A stretch of 14,866 nucleotides of DNA from JAJRVH01 sp964505995 (GCA_964505995.1 CAZDLB010000044.1:1-14866); one strand, 5' to 3'; shown: positions 6,592 through 13,876, numbered from the stretch's first letter. Translations and numbers: made by a program. The notes: a model not told the origin generated them from the sequence alone.

Positions 6592-8153
6592 GATGCCCCC
6601 CTGCCGCGCCGACGGCGCAGCATCCACCAGCGGCCGAGGCCGGCAAGCACGACCAGCGCCGGCAGACCAAACATCCACAGCGCCTTCCAGGCCGATCGGG
6701 CCGAGGCGTCCAGATTCATCAACGGCCGGTCGGTGGCGCCGCGTGAACGCAGCGCAATCAGCGCCTCATCACCGGCCAGCCAGTCCAGCGCATTGAGCGC
6801 AAACACGATATTGGCGCCATCGAGGAACTCGTCATCGAGCATGGCCGTGGAACCCGCCACGAGCAGCCGGGTCAGCTGCGCATGCGCCCGGTGCTCGCCC
6901 TGGATCCCTTCGGGCGCGGCCTTGAAGGCCGAATCAGCCGGCCCCTCGCGCAGCAGCACCAGATTCGACGGTCGCAGCTGCATGCCGGCAAAGCGGCTGT
7001 CCATGGACTGCAGCGGATCGACATCGAACGGCGGACCGGACTGCACGGCCGAGTATGCCGAGGACCGGGCCAGAACGAGCGCCTTTTCGTCCACCGAGGA
7101 CAACGGCGAGGCAAACGGCAGCGTCACCGACTCCAGCGCCTGCGTGATGACATGCCCCGGCGCCAGGTCGGTGGCATGGATGACGAAGGGATAGTCCACC
7201 GCCGAGCGCATCATGAAGATGCCCTGCTGCTGATTCACGAGCACGCGCGTGGCCTGCCGGTCGAAGACCAGGCCGGGCTCGACGACGATGCCGAGATCGC
7301 TCTTCAGCCAGTCGTTGGCATAGGCGTCCACCGGCTGCACCGCAAAGCCGCGCTGCAGCTGCGGGGTCACATTGGCGGCCAGCACGAACACCCCCTTGCC
7401 GCGCATGCGGAACTGGTCGATGCGGTAGCGGAAGGCCTCCGACGGCCTGCGGTTCACACCGGCGATGATCAGGGCCTGCACATCCTCGGGGATCGCGGAC
7501 GACTCGGGACGCACATCGACAAACTCGTAATCGTCACCGGCGATCTGCGCAAGCCGCCCAAACTGCCCCAGGCCCTGCGCTCCGAATCCGGAGACCAGGC
7601 CGATCTTCGCCCGCCCCATGCCGGTCAGCTTCTTGATCTTGCGCGTGAGCAGATACTCGAAGCCCTCCTCGCCCTGCACGACCGGGATCGTTTCCTTCCT
7701 GTCCAGATACTCGATGACAAGCGCCAGATAGCCCTGCTTGACCTGCGCCTGGTCGTTCTCGACCACCTGCACGCGCACCTTCGGAATCTGCATCGCATTG
7801 AGCGAGGCGGCGATGTTCGCATCCGTGGCCGGATCGGTGATGTCATAGCCGAAGCGGCCACCGCCGGCATCGTGGTAGGCGATGAGCATGTCCTCGATGA
7901 AGCGCCGCAGACGACCGTAGGGCTGCGGCAGATCGGCGGTGATGTAGGCATGCACCATCACCGGCTCGTCCAGTCCCTGCAGGATCTGCCGTGTGGAATC
8001 CGACAGCGTGTAGATCTGATCCTCGGTCAGATCCCAGCGCAGATGCGACACCGCGGCCGCGGCGACGAGCACCACGGCCGAGACGAGGCTCGCGCTCAGC
8101 GTCAGCCAGGCGCGACGGCGGATGATGGCGCGCCGGTCGTTGGGGGCTGTCAT
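6588..8153 (-). CDS. gldG: GldG-like ABC-system auxiliary protein
   Basis: This 521-residue protein resembles GldG (ABC_transp_aux family). An N-terminal transmembrane helix at about 15-36 leads directly into the hallmark RWDLTEDQIYTLSDSTRQIL (residues 39-58). A large periplasmic domain follows, with a GEEGFEYLLTRKIKKLTG segment and KIGLVSGFG. A second helix at about 491-512 closes it, followed by the basic tail LRRRRGRGAS. Such proteins are encoded with an ABC ATPase and permease; in Bacteroidota GldAFG is tied to gliding, but in proteobacteria the role is unknown and gliding should not be assumed. The ATG at 8153 is chosen over an in-frame GTG at 8162 because AGGAGG lies 8 nt upstream. Its A is shared with the permease stop (TGATG). 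The 3' end overlaps the DUF4340 gene by 4 nt. Confidence 0.88.
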   Translation of the reverse strand: MTAPNDRRAIIRRRAWLTLSASLVSAVVLVAAAAVSHLRWDLTEDQIYTLSDSTRQILQGLDEPVMVHAYITADLPQPYGRLRRFIEDMLIAYHDAGGGRFGYDITDPATDANIAASLNAMQIPKVRVQVVENDQAQVKQGYLALVIEYLDRKETIPVVQGEEGFEYLLTRKIKKLTGMGRAKIGLVSGFGAQGLGQFGRLAQIAGDDYEFVDVRPESSAIPEDVQALIIAGVNRRPSEAFRYRIDQFRMRGKGVFVLAANVTPQLQRGFAVQPVDAYANDWLKSDLGIVVEPGLVFDRQATRVLVNQQQGIFMMRSAVDYPFVIHATDLAPGHVITQALESVTLPFASPLSSVDEKALVLARSSAYSAVQSGPPFDVDPLQSMDSRFAGMQLRPSNLVLLREGPADSAFKAAPEGIQGEHRAHAQLTRLLVAGSTAMLDDEFLDGANIVFALNALDWLAGDEALIALRSRGATDRPLMNLDASARSAWKALWMFGLPALVVLAGLGRWWMLRRRRGRGAS

Positions 8154-8863
8154 CAGCGCCACCTCCTGCGTTCAAGCTGGAACCAGGTCAGCATCAGGAA
8201 CACGCCGGTCGCCGCCAGCAGGAACAGTACATCCTCCGCGCCGATGACGCCGCGCAGCATGTTCGCATAATGCTGCGCCGGGCTGAGCATGCCGATCCAC
8301 TGCTGCATCGCCGGCGGCAGCGTCGCCGCGGCCTGACCGAGCAGATAGAGGCCGAAGAGCATGCCAAAGCCGAGCACATAGGCGACAATCGCATGCGCGC
8401 TCAGCGAGGATGCATACAGGCTGACGGCGACATAGCAGCATGCGAGCAGTACGGTGGCCAGATAGGAGGCCAGAATCTGGCCGCCGTCCACATCGCCCAG
8501 CAGGGACAGGCTGAGCGGATAGACCAGTGTCAGCGCCAGCATCGCCAGCATCTGCAGCATCACGGCCGCAAACTTGCCGCCGACGATATCGAACGTGCGC
8601 ACCGGCATTGTCGCCAGCAGCTCGAAGGTTCCGTCGCGCTGCTCATCGGCCAGCATGCGCATGCTCATCGCCGGAATGAAGAACAGCAGCAGCAGCGGGA
8701 AGATCGAGAAATAGCCGCGCATCTCCGCCTGCCCGATCAGGAACAGGTTCTTGCCGAAGAAGAAGCCGGAGACGAGCAGAAAGGCCGTGGCCACGACATA
8801 GCCCAGCGGCGTGTCGAGCATGACCCGCCACTCCTTCCAGCAGATGCCAAGCATGCGCCTCAC
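8153..8863 (-). CDS. gldF: ABC transporter permease, GldF/ABC-2 type
   Basis: This is a 236-residue ABC-2-type permease of the GldF kind. It opens with a cytoplasmic CWKEWRVMLDTPLGYVV, which matches the usual start of these permeases (KElrsyfdsPigYv). About six hydrophobic helices follow (roughly 21-37, 51-70, 98-122, 131-150, 157-178 and 211-228). Between the second and third is the conserved cytoplasmic loop MRMLADEQRDGTFELLATMPV (68-88), expected to contact the ATPase. It should form the membrane channel with GldA; the substrate is unknown. The start is a GTG at 8863 overlapping the gldA stop as GTGA, with GGAGG 6 nt upstream; an ATG at 8854 is a possible alternative start three codons in. 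The stop overlaps the gldG ATG by 1 nt. Confidence 0.9.
   Translation of the reverse strand: MRRMLGICWKEWRVMLDTPLGYVVATAFLLVSGFFFGKNLFLIGQAEMRGYFSIFPLLLLFFIPAMSMRMLADEQRDGTFELLATMPVRTFDIVGGKFAAVMLQMLAMLALTLVYPLSLSLLGDVDGGQILASYLATVLLACCYVAVSLYASSLSAHAIVAYVLGFGMLFGLYLLGQAAATLPPAMQQWIGMLSPAQHYANMLRGVIGAEDVLFLLAATGVFLMLTWFQLERRRWR
8162..8167 (-). promoter_or_regulatory. Ribosome binding site that fixes the gldG start
   Basis: AGGAGG on the minus strand lies 8 nt before the ATG at 8153 and would overlap the alternative GTG at 8162. It lies inside the 3' end of the permease gene, consistent with coupled re-initiation at TGATG. Confidence 0.8.
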
Positions 8864-9801
8864 GCATCCCCTCCGGTGATGCGGCGGAAGACATCCTCCA
8901 GCCGCGCCTGCGCCGGCCGCAGCTCGAGCAGCACGGCCCCGGCCCGGACCGCCGCATGGAACATCGGCTCGGCCAGCGACACCCCGGCATCGGGATGCCT
9001 GAGCACGGCCGCAAGCTGCCCGTCCCCGCTCTGCTGCTCCTCGACCTCCAGTTCGGCAAACTGTTCGCGCATCCCGTCAAGAGCTTCGCGCGCCGCGGCT
9101 TCCGGCTTCATGGCAACCTTCAGAATCGCCCCGCCCTGCCCCAGTCGCGCCAGCTCCGCCGCCGTGCCCAGGGCCCGCAGCTCGCCGTTATCGATGATCA
9201 TCATGCGATCGCAGGCCGCCTCGACCTCGGGCAGCACATGCGAGGACAGCAGCACGGTCTTCTGCTCGGCCAGCCGGCGGATCAGATGCCGGATCTCGAC
9301 GATCTGGTTCGGATCCAGGCCCGTCGTCGGCTCGTCCAGGATCAGGCATTCCGGATCATGCAGCATGCTCGCGGCCAGCCCCACGCGCTGACGATAGCCC
9401 TTGGAAAGCTCCTCGATGCGCCGGTGCAGCACGCCCTCCAGGCCGCACACGCGCCCCATCTCACCGATCCGGTCCTCAAGCGTCGCGGCCGGAAGCGCAT
9501 GCATGCGGCCGACGAAGCGCAGATGCGAGCGCACATCGAGATCGGCATAGGAAGGGGCGTTCTCGGGCAGATAGCCGACGCGCCGGCGCACGGCCAGCGA
9601 ATCATCCAGCGGAACGTCATCGATCGTCGCCGATCCCGAGGACGGCGGCAAAAAGCAGGTCAGCATCTTCATCGTCGTGGACTTGCCGGCGCCGTTCGGC
9701 CCGAGCAGCCCCATGACCTCACCGCGGCGGACATGAAAGGAAAGATCCTTCACCGCAGCCATGTCACCATAGAACCGGGTGAGATTCTCTGCCCTGATCA
9801 T
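8860..9801 (-). CDS. gldA: ABC transporter ATP-binding protein, GldA type
   Basis: This is a 313-residue cytoplasmic ATPase. It has Walker A GPNGAGKST at residues 34-42, a Q-loop region GYLPENAPSY at 76-85 (LPE in place of the usual Gln, typical of the GldA/NatA group), ABC signature LSKGYRQRV at 132-140, Walker B LILDEPTTGLDP at 153-164 with catalytic Glu157, and the H-loop SSH ending at His188. All residues needed for ATP hydrolysis are present. A C-terminal extension of about 100 residues after the nucleotide-binding domain is usual for the group. It should energise GldF with GldG and the DUF4340 protein. Translation from the ATG at 9801 appears to lack any Shine-Dalgarno sequence. A promoter lies immediately upstream, so the mRNA may be leaderless. 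Confidence 0.93.
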   Translation of the reverse strand: MIRAENLTRFYGDMAAVKDLSFHVRRGEVMGLLGPNGAGKSTTMKMLTCFLPPSSGSATIDDVPLDDSLAVRRRVGYLPENAPSYADLDVRSHLRFVGRMHALPAATLEDRIGEMGRVCGLEGVLHRRIEELSKGYRQRVGLAASMLHDPECLILDEPTTGLDPNQIVEIRHLIRRLAEQKTVLLSSHVLPEVEAACDRMMIIDNGELRALGTAAELARLGQGGAILKVAMKPEAAAREALDGMREQFAELEVEEQQSGDGQLAAVLRHPDAGVSLAEPMFHAAVRAGAVLLELRPAQARLEDVFRRITGGDA

Positions 9802-9809
9802 GGCCGGGG

Positions 9810-9837
9810 ATTGTAGAAAGGGCTGCTACCCCGTCAA
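9810..9837 (-). promoter_or_regulatory. Sigma70-type promoter of the gld operon, leaderless start
   Basis: On the minus strand TTGACG (9832-9837) and TACAAT (9810-9815) are separated by 16 nt, close to the housekeeping consensus. The -10 hexamer ends only 8 nt before the A of the gldA ATG at 9801. Transcription should therefore start at or within a few nucleotides of the start codon, giving a leaderless or nearly leaderless mRNA. This fits the lack of a Shine-Dalgarno sequence in the GC-rich CCCCGGCC that precedes the ATG. The -35 box overlaps the stop codon of the PstS-like gene. I see no terminator between the two genes, so read-through from upstream is also possible. Confidence 0.65.
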
Positions 9838-10670
9838 CCGCCCGCGAAATCCCCGGCCTGAGGCAGAAGCAGGTATCCCGCCTGCTGCAGCAGTGCTTCC
9901 CCCTGCTCGGAGCGGAGAAATGCAACAAAGCTTCGCACCACTTCCGGTGCATCCTTGCGCACCAGAAGCCAGAGCCTGCGAGCAAGCGGATAGTCGCCGG
10001 CGCGAACCTCCTCCGGCGCCGGATGGTGAACCTTTCCCGCGTCCGCAATATCCAGGCCATGGAGGAGATCGGAGAGTCTGGCAAAGGGCAGAAAGCCGAT
10101 GGCCTGATCGCTGGCCAGCAGCAGCGTTTCCATATCCTGGTGCTCCGCCACCACGACACTGCCCTCGAAATTCGCGATCATGGCATCGCCAAAGAAGAAT
10201 TCGGCAAAGGCGTGGCGCGTGCCATGAGCGCGGATCTCATCGACAACCAGAATCTCCCGGTCCGGCCCGCCGACCTGCTTCCAGTTGCTGATACGCCCGG
10301 CAAAGATATCGGCGATCTGATCCTTTCCCAGCACATGCAGCCCCTGATGATACAGGGGATCGGAAATCACGACGGCCACGGCATCCAGACCGACCGGAAT
10401 CCGCGCAACACCTTCCAGCTCCGCAAGCTCCTGTTCCGTCGGATCGCGGGACATCAGACCGATATCCAGAACCCCATCCCGGATGCCCGTAAGCCCCGCA
10501 TCGGAGCCGCCGCCGGCAAGCTCGATCAGCACCCCCGGATGCTCTGCCCGATAGGCATCCTTGGCCAGTTCTATAAAGGCTCCGACCGTGCTGGAGCCGC
10601 CCACCTGGATCACCTGCGCATGCGCCGCGCCGGTGAGCATGCAGGCCAGCAGCAACCACAGCCTACGCAT
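9834..10670 (-). CDS. PstS-like periplasmic phosphate/anion-binding protein
   Basis: This is a 278-residue secreted solute-binding protein of the PstS-like phosphate-binding family. A signal peptide (about residues 1-18, ending AHA before Gln19) precedes the mature protein. Ligand-loop motifs are recognisable: GGSSTVG at 24-30, ELAGGGSDAGLTGIRDG at 50-66, DIGLMSRDPTEQE at 69-81, and the family's IFAGRISNWKQVGG at 122-135. HGTRHAF at 149-155 stands where PstS has its GSGT-type loop, so this loop is modified and phosphate specificity is not assured. The ATG at 10670 is chosen because GGAGG sits 5 nt upstream and the signal peptide begins there. It overlaps the hybrid kinase gene by 8 nt. No pstC, pstA, pstB or phoU is in the window, so a sensory role feeding the kinase is a reasonable inference. 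Confidence 0.88.
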   Translation of the reverse strand: MRRLWLLLACMLTGAAHAQVIQVGGSSTVGAFIELAKDAYRAEHPGVLIELAGGGSDAGLTGIRDGVLDIGLMSRDPTEQELAELEGVARIPVGLDAVAVVISDPLYHQGLHVLGKDQIADIFAGRISNWKQVGGPDREILVVDEIRAHGTRHAFAEFFFGDAMIANFEGSVVVAEHQDMETLLLASDQAIGFLPFARLSDLLHGLDIADAGKVHHPAPEEVRAGDYPLARRLWLLVRKDAPEVVRSFVAFLRSEQGEALLQQAGYLLLPQAGDFAGG

Positions 10671-13463
10671 TCTCGCCTCCAAGCACCTGCCGCATGACCT
10701 GCCTCAGCCGGTCCGGAGAGACCGGCTTCTGCACGAAGGCCGCCAGCCCCTTGCCGGTAAAATGCTGCACCGCATCGTCTTCGCTGTAACCGCTGGTAAG
10801 CACCACCCGTACCTCGGGGTTGATCCGACGCATTTCCGTGAAGCAGGCCTCGCCACCCATTTTCGGCATCGTCAGATCCATCAGAACGGCATCGATCTTC
10901 TTCCACTGCTTTCTGTAAATCTCGACGGCTTCCTCGCCATCCCCGGCGGCGAGGGTTTCAAACCCCATATCCTCCAGCATCATCATCGCAGCCTCGCGGA
11001 CCGACTCCTCATCATCCACCACCAGCACGAGCCCGCTGCCCCGCCATGACTGATCGCCAGTGCTTTCGTCCACCGCTTCGATGCAAGCGCCTTCCTCGAC
11101 GGGAAGCAAAAGCTTGATGCTCGTTCCCTTGCCGGGCTCCGAGTAGATCTTCAGGGCCCCCTTATGCCCGCGAACGATGCCCAGCACCGCACTCATGCCC
11201 AGGCCGCGGCCGGTGAATTTCGTCGTAAAGAAGGGGTCGAAGATCTTCTTCACGGTTTCGGCATCCATGCCGCATCCGGTGTCGTTGACCTCCACATAGG
11301 CATAACGGCCGGGCTGAGGCTTATCTCCAAAGCAATCCAGCAGATAACCGGCATCGGCATGCATCATGCCCGTCGAAATGGAAATCACGCCGCTCTTGTT
11401 GCCGATCGCATCATTGGCATTGGTCACCAGGTTCATGATCAGCTGCTGGATCTGGGCCTCATCGGCCACGACAGGCGGAAGATTATCGGCCAGTGAAAAC
11501 TTCAGCACCACGCCCTTGTTCAGGCTCACCTCGAGCAGGTGGGTGATCTCCTCGACCGTATCGGACAGGTTCAGCGGCCGTACGACGAACTTGCCCTTGC
11601 CCGAATAGGCCAGCATCTGCCGGCACAGAACCGCCGCGCGCTCGCAGGACTGCACGATGTTTTCCAGTTTTTCGCGGGCATCCACCGGATCGCTGACGAC
11701 CTTACGCGCCGCCAGTGCGGCATTTCCAAGGATGGCGGACAGGATGTTGTTGAAGTCATGGGCAATCCCGCCAGCCAGCACGCCCAGGCTCTCCAGCCTC
11801 TGGGTATGCTGCACCTGCTGCTCGATCCGCTGGCGCTGTTTCTCGGCCTCGCGCAGTTCGGTCAGATCCAGAAAACTGACGACACAGCCGGTGATTTCCC
11901 CCTGCTCGTCGAAAACCGGATAGGACCAGTATTCAACCGGAAAGCTTTCGCCATCCCGGCGCCAGAAAACCTCGTCCCGACGATGGACCCGGGTTTTGCT
12001 CTGAAATGCCCGATAGATATGGCAATCCTCAACCGGATACGGGGAGCCATCGGCATGCGAATGGTGAATGAGACGATGCATGTTGCGCCCGATCAGCTCG
12101 CCGGCATCCGCATAACCCAGCATGCGCAGGCAGGCCCGGTTGGCAAAGGTGCAGTTTCCATCCAGATCGATCCCATAGATGGCCTCCGCCGTCGAGTCCA
12201 GCAACAGGTTGCGGGTCTGGTTGGCCTCGAACTCCAGCCTGCGCCGGTAGCGCGCATACCAGCGGCCCAGCAGCAGCCCGACAAGCAGCAGCCCGCCCAT
12301 CATTGCCCACAGCGCATTGCGCATGCCGGCATAGCCGCCCAGTGCTTCGTCCGCATCGATCTCGGTGATGACGCCCAGACGCAGCAGGCGATCCCATTCC
12401 CAGATGCCCAGCACCGGCACGCCTCGATAGTCCGGATAGGGCTGCCGACTCAGGCCACCCCGATGCCGCACCACATCGGCCGCAGCCCGCGTCAATGCGC
12501 CCTGCCCCGATCCGGCGCCGGGAACGGCTACGCGCAGCGTAAGCTCCGAATGCTGACCGGCATCCAGCAGCCCAAGTTCGCGAAGCCGGGACTCGAAGCG
12601 GCTGGGCGTCAGCATGATGCCGTCCCCGTTCACCAGATAGGTTTCCGCCGTTGACCTCGCGGCCACCAGCGCGGTCAGCCGCCCGACATCGCGTTGCTTC
12701 CCGAGCTCCAGCGCCAGCACCCCTTTGACGCCGTCCGCCTCCGATGCCAGAGGCAGAAGCAGCCACATCCGGACCCCGGGGACAGCAGCCACATCGGTTT
12801 CAAACGGATGGGTCAGAACCGTCTCGCCCGNNNNNNNNNNNNNNNNNNNNNNNNNNNNNNNNNNNNNNNNNNNNNNNNNNNNNNNNNNNNNNNNNNNNNN
12901 NNNNNNNNNNNNNNNNNNNNNNNNNNNNNNCCGGGGACAGCAGCCACATCGGTTTCAAACGGATGGGTCAGAACCGTCTCGCCCGCCATCGCCCGATCAA
13001 GATCGGCACGAATGGCATCCGGCGCCGAGCGCCCCCGCAGCGACTCCCGCATCCCGGCGACCAGCTTCCTATCTGGCCCGATCAGGTAGAAATCGCGATA
13101 CCCATGCGCGACGAACCAGCCGGCGATCTCCCTGCGGATACGGAAGCGTCGCTCGGCCGATCCCTGATCCAGTTCCGCACGCAGCATGGCCTGCAGTTTC
13201 CCTTCCCTCAAGCGGGCCTCGGCTTCCTTACGGATTTCCAGGAAATGCTCATCCAGCTTGCGAATGACAAGGCGATTGAACGCCTTCAGCTCTGCCAGAT
13301 GGGCCTTCAGCTCATGCTTCCGCAGCTGTTCCATGGCCAGCAGGGCGGCAAGGCCCACGGCCACTGCAAACGCAGCCGCCACCCAGATGCCCGGGAAGCG
13401 TGCGAGATGAGGTTTCAGTATCTGCTTCAATTCAGCCGCCCGACATCGCGCATGACGCAGCAA
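10663..13463 (-). CDS. Hybrid sensor histidine kinase (Cache-like, PAS, HisKA, HATPase, REC), split by an assembly gap
   Basis: This is an inner-membrane hybrid kinase. The scaffold contains 100 N plus a duplicated 55-bp flank; removing those 155 bp gives one 881-residue frame. Numbered on that protein: TM helix about 23-44, a large periplasmic sensor about 45-330 (double-Cache-like layout, inferred), TM helix about 332-351, PAS domain about 362-485, H-box GGIAHDFNN with phospho-acceptor His517, N-box NLVTNANDA with Asn630, G1 box DTGCGM at 676-681, F box FDPFFTTK at 690-697, and GRGLGMS at 700-706. The receiver domain starts near 758, with Asp765/Asp766, phospho-acceptor Asp811, Thr838 and Lys861. 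No DNA-binding output is attached. The start is uncertain: no in-frame ATG precedes the first TM helix, leaving TTG at 13463 (used here) or TTG at 13430. The stop overlaps the PstS-like gene by 8 nt. Confidence 0.88.
10676..10680 (-). promoter_or_regulatory. Ribosome binding site that fixes the PstS-like start
   Basis: GGAGG on the minus strand lies 5 nt before the ATG at 10670 and inside the last codons of the kinase gene. It rules in favour of this ATG over the in-frame TTG at 10682. Confidence 0.8.
12776..12830 (-). repeat. 55-bp flank, left copy, identical to 12931-12985
   Basis: The last 55 bases before the N run are identical to the first 55 bases after it. Both encode the same kinase peptide (GETVLTHPFETDVAAVPG). 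This is best read as one locus reported twice at the ends of two contigs, not a biological repeat. Confidence 0.95.
12831..12930. other. Assembly gap of 100 N
   Basis: The run of exactly 100 N falls inside the hybrid kinase gene. Because the two sides already share 55 identical bases, the gap probably contains no missing sequence. Dropping 155 bp (gap plus one copy) puts the two kinase halves in one frame: the two frame anchors at 13463 and 12792 differ by 671, and 671 minus 155 is 516, a multiple of 3. Confidence 0.97.
12931..12985 (-). repeat. 55-bp flank, right copy, identical to 12776-12830
   Basis: This is the second copy of the sequence bordering the N run. An exact 55-bp match at contig ends is what de Bruijn graph assemblers leave when k is 55, so it is likely an assembly overlap. 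Confidence 0.95.
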
Positions 13464-13477
13464 GCTTCCAGAGCCAT
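13427..13477 (-). other. Possible 16-codon upstream ORF overlapping the kinase start
   Basis: An ATG at 13477 opens a 16-codon frame (MALEACCVMRDVGRLN) in a different frame from the kinase. Its TGA overlaps the alternative kinase start TTG at 13430 as TTGA. It could be a leader peptide that couples translation to the TTG, or it could reflect a one-base error that hides a normal ATG start for the kinase. There is no good Shine-Dalgarno sequence for it, so support is weak. Confidence 0.25.
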
Positions 13478-13490
13478 GCCACCCATGTCA

Positions 13491-13499
13491 AATATATCA
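13491..13499 (-). promoter_or_regulatory. Extended -10 promoter element for the kinase operon
   Basis: The minus strand reads TGATATATT, an extended -10 (TG, one base, then TATATT). It stands out as the most AT-rich patch in a GC-rich neighbourhood. No good -35 hexamer lies 15-19 nt upstream, which is acceptable for extended -10 promoters. Transcription would start near 13484, about 20 nt before the TTG at 13463. Confidence 0.5.
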
Positions 13500-13620
13500 C
13501 AAACCCGGAGTCAGCCGTACGCCAACCGTTTGCGATCGTCCTGTCCTGCTGCCATCATCAACCGGCCTTGGACCCGGCATGTCTTCGGCTTGACGGAAAT
13601 CTTCCAGGGATGCCTTCGCG
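13500..13620. other. Intergenic region between the 62-codon gene and the kinase promoter
   Basis: Apart from the extended -10 at its left edge and the hairpin at its right edge, I see no gene, terminator with a T tract, or strong repeat in this stretch of about 120 bp. Open frames crossing it have no credible start signal. Confidence 0.6.
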
Positions 13621-13637
13621 TGAGCCCTAATGGCTCA
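13621..13637 (-). repeat. 6-bp hairpin spanning a stop codon
   Basis: TGAGCC and GGCTCA form a perfect 6-bp stem around a 5-nt loop, ATTAG, and the loop contains the TAG stop of the 62-codon gene. No T-rich tract follows on either strand, so it is not a classical intrinsic terminator. It might stabilise the 3' end of the mRNA. Confidence 0.4.
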
Positions 13638-13815
13638 GACCCGCTTCACCCAGGCCCGCGACGCGGTAGACAAAGGCCCAGAAACAGGATTCCCGGACGA
13701 AATAGCAGGTCTGATTGCGGTAGCGGACCAGAAGCCCGTGATGGAAGGGGCGGACCCGGAAGCTGGGGCTCGTCGAGAAGCTTGCGGCGATACGATGGGC
13801 GCGAACATTCTTCAT
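13627..13815 (-). CDS. Small basic protein of unknown function, 62 residues
   Basis: I do not recognise this protein. The main evidence for a gene is the start: GGAGGT lies 5 nt before the ATG at 13815 (the in-frame GTG one codon earlier is less well spaced). The product is rich in Arg, His and aromatic residues, with a central HHGLLVRYRNQTCYFVRESCFWAFVYRV segment (26-53) that looks like two or three amphipathic strands. It has two cysteines (38 and 45) seven residues apart and no signal peptide or clear membrane helix. It stands alone between valS and the kinase operon on the same strand. A plus-strand frame of 84 codons (13630-13884) covers the same DNA but has no ribosome binding site. Confidence is moderate that this is coding; function is unknown. 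Confidence 0.5.
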   Translation of the reverse strand: MKNVRAHRIAASFSTSPSFRVRPFHHGLLVRYRNQTCYFVRESCFWAFVYRVAGLGEAGLSH

Positions 13816-13820
13816 CACAC

Positions 13821-13826
13821 ACCTCC
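13821..13826 (-). promoter_or_regulatory. Strong ribosome binding site for the 62-codon gene
   Basis: GGAGGT on the minus strand with 5-nt spacing to the ATG at 13815 is among the better Shine-Dalgarno sequences in the window. It is the main reason for calling the small gene real. Confidence 0.6.
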
Positions 13827-13876
13827 GGATGCGGGATCTCGTAGCCGACAGTTCCTTTTATCGCATCGGAGCGGTC

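Noticed and set aside
6882..8270. 462-codon plus-strand open frame
   Set aside because: It is the antisense shadow of the GldG-like gene; no ribosome site and no recognisable domain.
10620..10670. Lipoprotein signal (LLAC) in the PstS-like protein
   Set aside because: Cleavage at Cys10 would leave a very short signal peptide; the AHA-Q site after residue 18 fits a standard secreted protein better.
11539..12654. 371-codon plus-strand open frame
   Set aside because: It is antisense to the hybrid kinase, whose domains are unambiguous.
12776..12985. 55-bp direct repeat as a mobile-element target duplication or recombination site
   Set aside because: The repeats exactly abut an N run and merging them restores the kinase frame, so an assembly overlap explains them.
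13460..13490. TTGACA near 13486-13491 (minus strand) as a -35 box
   Set aside because: No acceptable -10 lies 15-19 nt downstream, and that position would fall inside the kinase start region; the overlapping extended -10 is the better reading.
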